DNA of 64,000 bases from Haloarcula halobia (GTDB lineage: Archaea; Halobacteriota; Halobacteria; Halobacteriales; Haloarculaceae): positions 186,001 through 250,000 of the forward strand of contig NZ_CP119787.1 in NCBI RefSeq assembly GCF_029338255.1, given 5' to 3'. The stretch's first letter is position 1. Each line of letters opens with the position of its first letter. The notes beneath the pieces were generated by a model. It was not told the origin of the DNA, did no database searches, and was given only the letters and a program-made list of their open reading frames with translations. This document shows, in pieces, positions 37,435 through 45,930 of this stretch. The position numbers and the translations under genes are program-made.

Positions 37435-38000
37435 GTGAGACCGGACACCGTTTCGTCGAGCTCCTGACTCGGTGGTATAGCTACGAGAGAGAACGCGAGA
37501 AGCACCATCGAACCGTCGAAAGGCAGCACGAGCGCCGCAGCCAATGTGGTGGTTTCCTTGCCCATGGTATCCGAAACCGGCTCGCGGCCGCAATCGGCCA
37601 CACCGAATCCGCGACCGAAACCGCACCCGAATCGCTTGCGGCGCATCGCCAGACCGTGCCTGCCTCGGCCGGCGGATTGAGGATCTCGCAACGAGTACAC
37701 GCTCTGTGGCTCGTGAGGGCGTGGACGTCGGTGAGCGTGCTGCCGTCGATTTGGGCCACATTGCCCACGGAGCATGGGAGTTCGTTTCGCCATCGAAGAC
37801 GACACCGGAGGTAGCTGAACGTCGAATCGTACCCGCTGATGAATCACGGCCGGGACCGTTGATGGAGAACACATTCCGGAACGTCAAAGCGCACCGCGGT
37901 GGCGAGGTGAAAGGTACCGTGGAACTGATGCCGGGTTCGAGACTGTCGAGGATGGCCCACAGTGCCAGCCGAAATCGCCGAATCGCTATAACGACGGCTT
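37435..38000 (+). pseudogene. Decayed histidine kinase (GAF end, HisKA and HATPase remnants)
   Basis: Pieces of a sensor kinase can be read in successive frames. The GAF-end linker is FVELLTRWYSYEREREKHH, then the H-box remnant GGFLAHGIRNRLAAAIGH near 37550 keeps the His but has Gly for Asp. After a frame change the second HisKA helix reads RRIEDLATSTRSVAREG, then AAVDLGHIAHGAWEFV, and the N-box remnant PLMENTFRNVKAHRGGEV near 37860-37910. A further frame change gives TVEDGP and VPAEIAESL near 37960. At least two or three frameshifts and substitutions of key residues make it non-functional. The dispersed repeat end motif begins 15 nt beyond. It resembles the C-terminus of the intact kinase at 30017-33919, but I cannot say it is a copy of it. 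Confidence 0.75.
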
Positions 38001-38014
38001 GTGTTACGTGCGGT

Positions 38015-38033
38015 CTGCTGCATACAGAGCGCG
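38015..38033 (+). repeat. End motif of the dispersed repeat, copy B
   Basis: CTGCTGCATACAGAGCGCG, the conserved 3' motif of the repeat at 27576-27650 and 38772-38848. Only this end is recognisable here, directly after the kinase pseudogene. Confidence 0.55.
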
Positions 38034-38124
38034 TATCTTGTGGCCATCCCATAGTGTCAAAACAACTAATCGACGGCCTGAGATAGACGTTCTCCCGGAC
38101 AAGATAGACGTATCTAACGAGATG

Positions 38125-38138
38125 TATATTTATTATAT
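38125..38138 (+). promoter_or_regulatory. TATA box of the zinc-ribbon gene
   Basis: A run of A/T with TATTTATTATAT is centred 27 nt before ATG 38158. It supports that ATG, which lies in a different frame from the main downstream ORF, as the original start of the gene. Confidence 0.6.
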
Positions 38139-38157
38139 TTGAGTGGAAACGACCGAT

Positions 38158-38767
38158 ATGGAAAGAGAGATTGAATGCATGCTCTGTGGCGAGAGTGCGA
38201 GATGGGCTGAACCACTCCACCTTCGTGAACTCTCTGACAATCATCCCAAAAAAAAGGTTCGAGTTCAAACACCTCTGCCACCAGTGTCGATCGGTGTACG
38301 CACCTCCAAGATGGTTTCCTGAAGTGAAAGACGACACGGACAACGAATGGAAGTCTGTCCAGATCAAACCAGCAAAATGTTCTCTCTGTGACACCCAAAC
38401 GCTATTTTGGGTCGGTACAGCGGAGTGGGCAAATTCACAGGCGGTAATCGATACAGCCAAGAACGGAGTATCAGGGTCAAAAGAACAGATGTCATGGTCG
38501 CGTGACACTACCGATGCGGCAACGAGACCCGAATGGAATGATCCACCGGAGATGACAGAAGTGCTCACAAGAAGCGCACCAGTCTGTCATGACTGCGTGT
38601 GCTCCCACGAGCCGGACACAGTGTTTGAGGCGATGCAGGACGCAACTCAACATTATCAAGTAACCAATCCGATGTGGGAGGAAACAACTGCCGAAGAATA
38701 CGGAGACACTTCACTCACCGATGTCGTGAGGAATATTGCGCGAGAATCACCGATGAGAGATCGCTAA
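38158..38767 (+). pseudogene. Four-CxxC zinc-ribbon protein interrupted by a frameshift at an A8 run
   Basis: From ATG 38158 the frame reads MEREIECMLCGESARWAEP up to an A8 run at 38248-38255. Removing one A joins it to the downstream frame (FEFKHLCHQCRSVYAPPRW), which continues to TAA 38765-38767. The joined product is about 202 residues with four CxxC pairs (CMLC, CHQC, CSLC, CHDC), enough for two zinc sites. Without the shift the upstream part stops soon after and the first CxxC is lost, while the downstream frame has only a TTG (38171) as start. Either the gene is broken, the run is miscounted in the assembly, or slippage on A8 restores it. The family is unknown to me. Confidence 0.7.
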
Positions 38768-38771
38768 ACTC

Positions 38772-38848
38772 AGCCTCTGTATCGGTCACGCCGGTACTGA
38801 CAGACGTTGGGTAGTTCGAGAAGACACTGCTGCATACACAGCGCGAAT
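38772..38848 (+). repeat. Dispersed repeat, copy C, in a convergent intergenic spacer
   Basis: About 77 nt beginning AGCCTCTGTATCGGTCACG and ending CTGCTGCATACACAGCGCG. It begins 5 nt after the stop of the zinc-ribbon gene (+) and faces the 3' end of a minus-strand membrane gene. Copy A at 27576-27650 has the same two ends about 57 nt apart with a less conserved middle. A T-rich stretch (GTGTTTTTAGC) follows near 38900. Confidence 0.6.
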
Positions 38849-38938
38849 CGGTCACGGAGCGGTAGGTCTAAACGGATTCATCAACCAATTAATTTGAGTG
38901 TTTTTAGCTCATGCTGTAGAGTAGGATCTTCCCACCTG

Positions 38939-39241
38939 TCACGGAGCCAGTAATGCGATTAAAGCTATAAATAAAATAACCACTGCGAGTACAATGGCAC
39001 CACCACTCACGAGTACTATTGTTGAAGCCGAGAGATTAATATCAAATCGAGTCTGTAACCTTCGCCGGCTTAGAGGGAACGCAAGCACGCCGGCGAACAT
39101 GGTTAATAATCCGACAAGTATGAGAGTTGCTCCACCGGTGTGTGTTCCGACCAGTATCGCATTACCGCCGACCCACCATGTAGTGGTACTTGCGAGCACC
39201 AAGCCGAAACCGAACAGATAGCCTACAATCGTTCGGAACAA
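38939..39241 (-). CDS. Small membrane protein with three or four helices, function unknown
   Basis: About 100 residues. Hydrophobic segments are IVGYLFGFGLVLAS, TLILVGLLTMFAGVLAF and STIVLVSGGAIVLAV then ILFIALIALLAP, separated by a basic loop (SRRRLQTRF) likely to be cytoplasmic. I recognise no family. The start is uncertain: no ATG suits, but TTG 39241 lies 29 nt after a TATA-like TTTTATTTTA on the minus strand (near 39270). The open frame continues upstream into the tail of a decayed gene, which is not part of this protein. The DNA here is less GC-rich than the core region. Confidence 0.5.
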   Translation of the reverse strand: MFRTIVGYLFGFGLVLASTTTWWVGGNAILVGTHTGGATLILVGLLTMFAGVLAFPLSRRRLQTRFDINLSASTIVLVSGGAIVLAVVILFIALIALLAP

Positions 39242-39469
39242 GATGTTCGGATATGATAGGACAGTAAAATAAAATTTGGCACAAATGAGTATGCTCGGAT
39301 ACAATACGGTTCTCAACAATCGGTGCGGATGGATTTCCCACTTGCTGACTTCACCCTCCGTATCTTGCACAGCATTCGTATCTGATGGTGGAGAGTGCAG
39401 GACAGTTGTTTGAACCGATTGGCCACTGCACCTCTGCAAGACCCTCCGGTAACCCCTGCTTTCGAGACT

Positions 39470-39860
39470 GCACCTCGATCCAGATCGAGCGTGACAAGCT
39501 GCCCGGCGAGTGCTGCGGGGTCGTCTCGAGACTCCACAAAAGAGCCACCGCTCAGGAAGATCCCCGGCACCGAATCGAGCGCCGGCGATGGCGCCGGTAC
39601 CCGCACCGACCGTATCCGTATCGCCACCGCGGTTCACAACGACGCCATCGTTCGCGCTACTCGCTTTCGGGCGTCGTAGAGCGCTGTCTGGAGTGTATGG
39701 ACAACGTAGCCCGTCGTTTCTAATTGCGAACTGTCGGCGATATCTGGGACGGGTCTGAGTGGTTCGGCGAGTTCGACCGGAGCGTCACCTGTGACACGAT
39801 CGAGCGCATCTGGCAGTGGGTCGCTGTCGTCTCGCAAGTGGCCGGCGATCGGGAGGTCGC
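39470..39860 (-). pseudogene. C-terminal remnant of an ADP-ribosylglycohydrolase
   Basis: On the minus strand one frame reads PDALDRVTGDAPVELAEPL, then SSQLETTGYVVHTLQTALYDA. A second frame continues with NRGGDTDTVGAGTGAIAGAR and FGAGDLPERWL, and a third with LSGGSFVESRDDPAALAG. NxGGDTDT followed by a small-residue helix is the metal-binding signature of the DraG/ARH family, which removes ADP-ribose from proteins. Two frameshifts split this part, and the N-terminal half is missing: the similarity ends at about 39860, where a plus-strand TrkA remnant begins. It is therefore a truncated relic. Confidence 0.7.
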
Positions 39861-39864
39861 GAAC

Positions 39865-40434
39865 GAGCTCTACGCGACAGGATACACGGTGAGAGTCGGC
39901 GATCCCGAATCGGACTCGGCACTCCGACGTGCCCGGGCTAGAACGCGCCGATACGCTGATAGCAACCGTCGATGACGAAACGAATCCGGGTGTCCTCCTC
40001 TCGGCCCGCGAGGTCGACCCCGACGTACGGGCGGTGAGCCTGACAGAGGAGCCGACCACCGCGGACGCTCACCGGTATGGGGGGCAGACCACGTGATCTC
40101 GCCCGAACAGATACTGCGGGAACAGCTCGCGGGCAAAGCAGTCGGCACATTCGATTCGGCGGTCATCGATGTCATCGAGATCGACGAGAGGATTCGCTCC
40201 CCGGGCACGCAGTTGAAACTCGTCCGGACGACGGCCCCGGATGCTGATGGTGGATCACCCGCCGACGCGGACGTCCGGAACCGGACCGGCTGTACAGTGG
40301 TCGCCGTCGAACGGGACGGCAGCGTCGTCACGACGCCAGGAGCCTCGTTCGTGATCGAGCGCGATGACCAACTCGTTGTCGCCGGGACCGACGAAAACAG
40401 CACCCGGTTCCAGACCGAGTTCGTTCGATGGGTC
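39865..40434 (+). pseudogene. Remnant of a TrkA-type (RCK) potassium-uptake regulator
   Basis: The plus strand reads NELYATGYTVRVGDPESDSA (end of the TrkA-N Rossmann fold). After a one-base shift near 39938 it continues ERADTLIATVDDETNPGVLL and SAREVDPDVRAVSLTEEP. After a second shift in a G6 run near 40070 it reads VISPEQILREQLAGKA, and finally a TrkA-C-like NRTGCTVVAVERDGSVV and IERDDQLVVAGTDEN to about 40434. The order matches NAD-binding plus RCK-C domains of potassium transport regulators. The first strands with the GxGxxG motif are missing. With two shifts and a missing N-terminus it is non-functional. The downstream part alone could be read from GTG 40093. Confidence 0.72.
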
Positions 40435-40507
40435 TTCTGCCGGCTGACGACGATGCAGGCGTCCCGGAGTGCTCCAGCTGATCGAGAGAATCGGTCGGGT
40501 GGCCGGC

Positions 40508-41761
40508 TTACAACAGGAAAGCGAAGAGGAGATACGATCCCACGACCGAGAGCGACGGCGTGAGGACCCAGAGGATGACGATTCGGCTCGTTGCTGCCGG
40601 GTCGAACAGGCTCTCGGCGGTCAGTTCTTCGATGTCCTCCTCGCCGATCGGGGGGACTGACGGGGATTCGCTGTGCTGCTCCGCGGTATCCGGGGTCTTT
40701 CCGGACGCGAGGTCGCCCACAGTTGGACCTACTGGATCGTTCTCCTCGGTCGACGGGGCTGCGAGGGCGCCAGTCGTGAGATTCGGCCCCGGCTTGGCCC
40801 TGGACGGCGGTGTCGCGAGCTCCGCGAGCGTGACGGCGCGACTTGCCCGCCCCCAGCCCAGGCCGATGATACAGCAGGTCGTGCTCACAGCGAGACTCGC
40901 CGGAATACCGTAGTACGAGAGGACGGTGATGATCGTCGCACCCACGGTGGAGACGATGAGTGCTGCCAAAATGGGGAGGTCCGTGATGCCGTCACCGACC
41001 GTCGCGAGGGTACGCCTCGCGATCGTGAAGCCACCGAGGCTGATGGCGCCGACGGCAAGAAGCACACCCTGGTCGATAGTGACCGCGCGGTTGCCGACGA
41101 GTGGGGCGACAGCGTTCGCGGCGTTCGAGGCACCCGCGCTGAAGCCCATGTAACAGGCGATGCCGAGCACCAGCGCCGATCCGACGAGGTCACGTGGTGC
41201 AGCGTTCGTGTTGAATCGGATGCGCGGCACACGGCCCGAGCGGTCGACTTGGAGCAACTGTCGCTGGAGTCGCGTAAACGACAGTCGAGCTTCGAGTTGC
41301 GGATAGACGTACCGTCCGATGACGGCACCGATCGCCAGGCCGACGAGCGGAGCGACGATCCACGCGGAAACGATCGTGAACATCAACGCCTCGTTGAGCG
41401 ACCCCGTCGCGAGGCCCAGACCCACGATTCCCCCTACAGCCGTCATCGAGGTCGAGGCGGGGACGCCATAGACGTTCGAAATTAGTAACGAAGCCCCGGT
41501 GAAAAACAGCACACCGACACCGGCTACGGGAGTGAACTGTGCAGCCGGCACGATCCCCTCGCTCATCGTCACAATGACGTTGCGGCCGACCGTCCACGCC
41601 CCCAGAAACGCGAAGACGCTGAAGAGCGCTGCCGCGGTCGCCTTCCTGACGAGTCGGCTCCCGACGGCCGGCCCGAACGCGACGCCTGTCGACGACCCGC
41701 CGATGTTGAACCCGACGAACGCTGCGACCAGCAGACCGACGATGACGAGCAGTGAGACCAT
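40508..41761 (-). CDS. PiT-family inorganic phosphate transporter
   Basis: About 417 residues with 10-12 membrane segments. It shows the two PiT repeats: GFNIGGSSTGVAFGPAVGSR in the first half and MGFSAGASNAANAVAPLVGN in the second; the latter is the GANDVANA-type signature. A long acidic hydrophilic loop of about 90 residues follows (TEENDPVGPTVGDL ... EEDIEELTAES) before the last helix. PiT proteins import phosphate with a cation. ATG 41761 (MVSLLVIVGLL) is preferred to ATG 41788. It ends about 70 nt from the TrkA relic, facing it. Confidence 0.88.
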   Translation of the reverse strand: MVSLLVIVGLLVAAFVGFNIGGSSTGVAFGPAVGSRLVRKATAAALFSVFAFLGAWTVGRNVIVTMSEGIVPAAQFTPVAGVGVLFFTGASLLISNVYGVPASTSMTAVGGIVGLGLATGSLNEALMFTIVSAWIVAPLVGLAIGAVIGRYVYPQLEARLSFTRLQRQLLQVDRSGRVPRIRFNTNAAPRDLVGSALVLGIACYMGFSAGASNAANAVAPLVGNRAVTIDQGVLLAVGAISLGGFTIARRTLATVGDGITDLPILAALIVSTVGATIITVLSYYGIPASLAVSTTCCIIGLGWGRASRAVTLAELATPPSRAKPGPNLTTGALAAPSTEENDPVGPTVGDLASGKTPDTAEQHSESPSVPPIGEEDIEELTAESLFDPAATSRIVILWVLTPSLSVVGSYLLFAFLL

Positions 41762-41979
41762 GGTGAGCGTCCTAGAAACTCCATTCAACGTACAGACATA
41801 TTGGCCTGTTCATCCGCAGCCTGTGCCCCAGACCACCGAGATGACTCCGTCAGTTCCGGACGACGTTCAGCGCAATTCTGGGCCAGTACGCTCCTGCTCC
41901 CCGTCGAACTGCTTTGCGTATACACGCGGCCGGGCAACCGTCGGCGGTTTTATCTGACAGATGGAACTATCGTCGTCGT

Positions 41980-43410
41980 ATGACTGAACAGCCTGTCGAC
42001 GTCGAATCAGCGGGCGAGAACGTCGCCGGTGAGACGCCCGTCAAGGAGCCAGAGGCCGTCACCGACGACGCGACCGTCCACGACGACGACGTCGAGCTCG
42101 AACGGACCATCGGGCTGGTCGGCGGGCTGGCGATCGGGATCGGGACCATGATCGGGGCAGGAATCTTCGTCTTCCCGGGACTGGCGGCGTTCAACGCGGG
42201 GCCGGCTGCTACACTCTCGTTCGCAATCGGCGGCCTGATCGCGCTGCTGGTGGCGCTGCCGACCTCGGAACTCGCCACGGCGATGCCCCGGAGCGGTGGC
42301 GGCTACTATTTCATCTCGCGGGGAATGGGGACGGCCTACGGCTCGATCGTCGGGTTGGGGCTGTGGCTTGGTCTGATGTTCGCGTCCGCGTTCTATCTGG
42401 TCGGACTCGGTCACTACGCGAGCGCCGTGTTCGCCGAACTCGGCGTCGGATTGCCGTTCAGTCCCGTCATCGGCGTCGGGCTGCTGTTCGGCGCTGCACT
42501 GACGGCATTGAGTATCGGCGGTACGGAGAACACCGCGAAGATCCAGAACGCGGTCGTCGGGATCCTTCTCGTGGTGCTCACGGGCTTTCTCTCATACGGG
42601 GTCCTCGACGCTGTGGGCGTGTTCGGGGGCGGAACCGTTCCGGAGCAGTTCTTTTCGAGAGGATACTTTCCGGTGTTGACGACCGCGGCACTCGTGTTCA
42701 CGTCGTATCTGGGGTTCGCCCAGGTCGCGACCGTCGCGGGCGAGATCAAACAGCCGGGCCGGAACCTCCCGCTGGCGATGGTCGGCTCGGTCCTCATCGT
42801 CACGGTCTTTTACGTCGTGACGATCTTCGTCGCGACCAGTGCGTTCGGAGCCGACCGGCTGGGCCAGTACGGGGAGACGGCGATGGTCGAGGTCGCCCGC
42901 GACTTCCTCGGGCTACCCGGTGCGGTCGCAATCCTGGGTGCCGGGTTACTGGCGACGTTCTCGAGTGCGAACGCGTCGATACTCAGCGCCTCGCGGGCAG
43001 TGTACGCGCTGAGCCGTGACGCCCTGCTCCCGCGCAAGGCGAGCGAGGTCAACCTCCGCTACGGGACGCCACATATCGCCCTGCTCGTCGCTGGCGGTCC
43101 GATACTCGTCCTCGTGGCGACCGGACAGGTCGAACTACTCGCGGAGGTCGCCTCGTTCCTCCACCTCATCATGTACGGGCTGATGTGTGTCGCGCTGATC
43201 GTGTTGCGACGGCGGAATCCGGACTGGTACTCACCCAGCTACCAGGTACCGGGCTATCCGGTGGTTCCGGCAATCGGCGCGCTGGCCAGCTTCGGACTGA
43301 TCGCGTTCATGCAGCGCGAGTCGATCGGTATCGGTATCGTGGTCATGATCGTCTCGTACCTCTGGTACCGTTATTACGCTGGAGACGTCACACTCAAAGG
43401 AGATATCTGA
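41980..43410 (+). CDS. APC-superfamily amino acid permease
   Basis: A 476-residue permease with a 40-residue acidic N-terminus, then 12 membrane segments. The first helix has [18 protein letters not shown], the unwound substrate-binding GAGIF motif of APC carriers. Later helices include [13 protein letters not shown] and [28 protein letters not shown] at 41949-41957 is a TATA box about 28 nt upstream of ATG 41980. The universal stress protein gene starts 2 nt after its stop, a pairing often seen for haloarchaeal cation/amino acid carriers, so the stress protein may regulate it. Confidence 0.92.
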   Translation: MTEQPVDVESAGENVAGETPVKEPEAVTDDATVHDDDVELERTIGLVGGLAIGIGTMIGAGIFVFPGLAAFNAGPAATLSFAIGGLIALLVALPTSELATAMPRSGGGYYFISRGMGTAYGSIVGLGLWLGLMFASAFYLVGLGHYASAVFAELGVGLPFSPVIGVGLLFGAALTALSIGGTENTAKIQNAVVGILLVVLTGFLSYGVLDAVGVFGGGTVPEQFFSRGYFPVLTTAALVFTSYLGFAQVATVAGEIKQPGRNLPLAMVGSVLIVTVFYVVTIFVATSAFGADRLGQYGETAMVEVARDFLGLPGAVAILGAGLLATFSSANASILSASRAVYALSRDALLPRKASEVNLRYGTPHIALLVAGGPILVLVATGQVELLAEVASFLHLIMYGLMCVALIVLRRRNPDWYSPSYQVPGYPVVPAIGALASFGLIAFMQRESIGIGIVVMIVSYLWYRYYAGDVTLKGDI

Positions 43411-43412
43411 TC

Positions 43413-44159
43413 ATGACGGACCGTCCATCGATACTCGTCCCGATTCGCGTACTCGAAGGGGAGTCGGTCCCGGAGGGTGTTCCTGAACTCCTCGCGAACG
43501 CTCACGTCGTCCTCCTCGGGTATCACGTCATTCCGGAACAGACAGCACCGGGGCAGGCACAGATGCAGTTCGAGGAGCGCGCCAAGAACCGTCTCGACGA
43601 ATACGAGACGATATTCGAGGAGGCGGGAGCGACCGTCGAGCGGCGGCTCGTCTTCACTCACGACGGCCAGAAGACGATCGACCGGATGACGACCGAGCAC
43701 GACTGTCTGGCCGTGCTCGTCCCGAACGCCACCGGCCCGGTAGAGGACGTCCTCGTCGCCGTCCGTGGTGCCGTGGGAATCGACCGCCTCGCCCGTGTCG
43801 TCGCAGGCCTGTTCGCGGAGACGGACGCGTCGGTGACGCTGTACCACGTTGCAGAGCCCGACGAGACGGACGAGGACGTCGGGACACTCCTGGATGGGAT
43901 GGTGAACCGGCTGGAGGGGCTGGATATGGACGCCTCGAGAATCGAGACGCGGGTCGAGCGCGAACAGGCGGCCCTCGACGCGATCGTCGATGTTGCCGAC
44001 GCGTTCGACGTCGTCGTCATGGGTGAAACTGATCCGTCGTTAGCGACGTTCGTCTTCGGTATGCCGGCCGATCAGGTCGCCGACCGGTTCCTCGGTCCTG
44101 TTCTCGTCGTACAGCGCGAACCTGCCCCGAACGAGGGGGAAATGGAGATGGACGATTAG
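43413..44159 (+). CDS. Universal stress protein (UspA family), two-domain
   Basis: A 248-residue protein. The first Usp-like half begins SILVPIRVLEGESVPEG and continues LLGYHVIPEQTAPGQ, ending with VLVPNATGPVEDVLVAV. The second half has AEVDETD-like acidic text and ends DVVVMGETDPSLATF, FGMPADQVADRFLGPVLVV. The ATP-binding GxxGxxxxxxGS pattern is not clear in either half, so nucleotide binding is doubtful. AAGGAGAT at 43397-43404 is a good Shine-Dalgarno site, fitting an internal operon gene after the permease. It probably senses energy or ligand state for that carrier. Confidence 0.88.
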   Translation: MTDRPSILVPIRVLEGESVPEGVPELLANAHVVLLGYHVIPEQTAPGQAQMQFEERAKNRLDEYETIFEEAGATVERRLVFTHDGQKTIDRMTTEHDCLAVLVPNATGPVEDVLVAVRGAVGIDRLARVVAGLFAETDASVTLYHVAEPDETDEDVGTLLDGMVNRLEGLDMDASRIETRVEREQAALDAIVDVADAFDVVVMGETDPSLATFVFGMPADQVADRFLGPVLVVQREPAPNEGEMEMDD

Positions 44160-44596
44160 CGTCAGAGTGGTGAGTGCCGATGCGCGGCACCCGGGGAGCC
44201 GTTGAAATCGTCAGAGTCCCACCCGATAGCTATCGCCCACGTCTATATCATAGACCTGGTGTTTGATCTGTGACTGCTGGAACTGGGCTTCTCCCTCTCG
44301 TCGTCATCTTCGTCGGGACGGTCGCTCTCGTTCCCCAAGTCGGTGACCGGCCACTCGCTCGCGTCGCAGTCGCGTCGGGTGCTGGCCGGTCGCATCGACT
44401 CGTCGAGGTCGTCGGCTAGGGTCGCGACGTCCCGGTCCGCGACGACGTGATAGATGCCGCCGGTCAGATGCACAGACCCGACGCGACCACAGACCAGTTC
44501 TCGGCGCGTATCTCACCCAGGTTGTCGCCCACGCGGTCGTTCCTGATTCTGTAGAACTCGACCTCACAGTGGAGAAACACGAAAGGGGGCGGAGAG
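44160..44596 (+). other. Interval without a firmly supported gene
   Basis: 437 nt after the stress protein gene. On the minus strand two short acidic frames follow each other: VEFYRIRNDRVGDNLGEIRA (near 44500-44560) and then, after a frame change, MHLTGGIYHVVADRDVATLA from 44473 to a stop at 44243. They may be parts of one decayed protein, but I cannot name it. No RNA gene or repeat is seen. Confidence 0.4.
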
Positions 44597-44782
44597 ATGA
44601 CGTCTGAGGAGACCTCGCTTGCGTCGAAGGAAGAATTAAACGCGGAACTGAAAACCCACCTTCGCAGGGCCTGCGAGAATGGAATCGATGTGGAAGGCGG
44701 ATTCGAATGTCGGAATGGGGTCGAACATCCTGACTGGGACGTGATCGTCACCGAAGTCGAAAAGAACGAGCATTCGGAGTGA
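44597..44782 (+). CDS. Small hypothetical protein
   Basis: A 61-residue acidic protein: a helical N-terminus (SKEELNAELKTHLRRACENG), then a short strand region (VEGGFECRNG) and PDWDVIVTEVEKN. I recognise this style from many haloarchaeal small proteins but no function. GGCGGAGAG just before ATG 44597 could serve as a ribosome-binding site. It stands alone between unrelated genes. Confidence 0.6.
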   Translation: MTSEETSLASKEELNAELKTHLRRACENGIDVEGGFECRNGVEHPDWDVIVTEVEKNEHSE

Positions 44783-45026
44783 ACGACTTCGAGCGTGGCC
44801 GAATCGGTAGCAACTACTGGAAAGAAGAGTCGACAGAATGCCAGAGGGCGGTAGAGCCAGTGGATATTTGCGGATAATATAGAAGAGTAGCCAATGGCCA
44901 TAAACCGGCCCTGTCTGGGAGTCTGTACGTCTATTTCTGTATCCCAGAGATAGCCAATTCTCAGCGTGTCATAGAAGGGTTCGCAAACCCTGTCGCGTTC
45001 AGCAAGGAACGCTCAGTACAGGTGGC

Positions 45027-45482
45027 CTACTGAGAGGTGAACGAGCACAGACCGTCATAATCACGATCACAGCCACTCCCAATTTGAAATTCCAGCCCAT
45101 CGAAGCGATACCTGACGCCCACAACTACACAGTCGGTTTTGGAACTCACTACGCTATCTGCGGGAAGTAGCGACTGGTTCTTCCATTCATTGCTGTCAAC
45201 CCGGGCGGAGACTGTATAGTTCCCGGCGGTACTCCCCCATGTACATTCGACTGCCTCACTGTGAACGACGTTTCCCTCTTTTCCAGCAATGCTGTGAGAA
45301 GAAGAGTGTACTTGTGTACCGTTCCGTTCGACTTGAACCTCGAATTCGTGCTGCTCACCGTCGAAGTTTCCAACGTCAAGATACCCCAACTGAATTGAAG
45401 AATCATCTAACAGAGACAAGCAACCTCCACCAAACAAACTCACCGAAGTACCGACAGTCGTAAGAAACGAGCGTCGATGCAT
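45027..45482 (-). CDS. Tat-exported lipoprotein of unknown function
   Basis: A 151-residue protein. It starts HRRSFLTTVGTSVSLFGGGC, a Tat signal with lipobox (Cys21). The mature part is beta-rich (QLGYLDVGNFDGEQHEFEVQ, TAGNYTVSARVDS, DCVVVGVRYRFDGLEFQIG) and holds a few cysteines, suggesting an immunoglobulin-like extracellular domain anchored to the membrane. GATTTATAAC on the minus strand, about 29 nt before ATG 45482, is a good TATA box. No neighbour suggests a role. The codon use is less GC-rich than in the core genes. Confidence 0.75.
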   Translation of the reverse strand: MHRRSFLTTVGTSVSLFGGGCLSLLDDSSIQLGYLDVGNFDGEQHEFEVQVERNGTQVHSSSHSIAGKEGNVVHSEAVECTWGSTAGNYTVSARVDSNEWKNQSLLPADSVVSSKTDCVVVGVRYRFDGLEFQIGSGCDRDYDGLCSFTSQ

Positions 45483-45620
45483 GCTCCGAAGATATTAATG
45501 GTAGAGTTATAAATCGGGATGTTTGCAGACACATTGAGCGTCTATTTCGTTCTATCTGGGTCGAAATCAAATCCCTGTGAACGTTTCTATGACAGGCTCA
45601 ATTCTGGTAGGTTTATTGTG

Positions 45621-45673
45621 TATCGTGGTGGGATTGCGAATCATTGAGCCCACGAGCACCCCATCCCACGATA
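45621..45673 (+). promoter_or_regulatory. Inverted repeat upstream of the UPF0175-PIN pair (candidate operator)
   Basis: TATCGTGGTGGGAT (45621-45634) and ATCCCACGATA (45663-45673) are inverted relative to each other apart from a few extra bases in the first arm. The second arm runs straight into GATTATTAGG, the TATA-like element of the operon at 45709. The position fits an operator for autoregulation, as in toxin-antitoxin operons, though the 28-nt spacer is long. Confidence 0.35.
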
Positions 45674-45708
45674 GATTATTAGGTCCGTAGACCCGATACC
45701 TACGTACG

Positions 45709-45930
45709 ATGGCCTCTTCCAGTAGTGGGCCCTCGGACGAACTTGCGACCGCGGTGGGCCGGTACGTTCTCGGCGACCTCTCGCTCGGACGTGCTGCCCA
45801 AGTGGCCGGACTGTCCCGGTGGGAGTTCGAAGAAGTGCTGGAAGACGCTGGCTTCACGGCGCTCTACGGGCCGCGAACTGACGACCAGCTACAGCGGGAG
45901 ATCGACGTTGCACCCGACCTCGACGAATAG
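45709..45930 (+). CDS. UPF0175 family protein (antitoxin-like)
   Basis: A 73-residue protein with the UPF0175 pattern: ELATAVGRYVLGDLSLGRAA, then QVAGLSRWEFEEVLEDAGF, a short helix-turn-helix-like region, and an acidic tail (DVAPDLDE). Such proteins are usually encoded directly before a DUF3368 PIN-domain protein, as here, where the stop is followed at once by the next ATG. By analogy with VapBC pairs it should bind and silence the PIN protein and perhaps repress the operon. Confidence 0.85.
   Translation: MASSSSGPSDELATAVGRYVLGDLSLGRAAQVAGLSRWEFEEVLEDAGFTALYGPRTDDQLQREIDVAPDLDE

Noticed and set aside
37293-37814. 173-codon plus-strand frame as a real gene
   Set aside because: Only its middle resembles a kinase H-box region; the matching downstream parts are in other frames, so it is a piece of a pseudogene.
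40508-41485. Plus-strand frames over the phosphate transporter
   Set aside because: Shadows of the PiT gene on the minus strand, which has clear membrane segments and family motifs.
44243-44473. 76-codon minus-strand acidic frame
   Set aside because: No promoter or family support, and similar-looking text just upstream is in another frame; kept only as part of the interval description.
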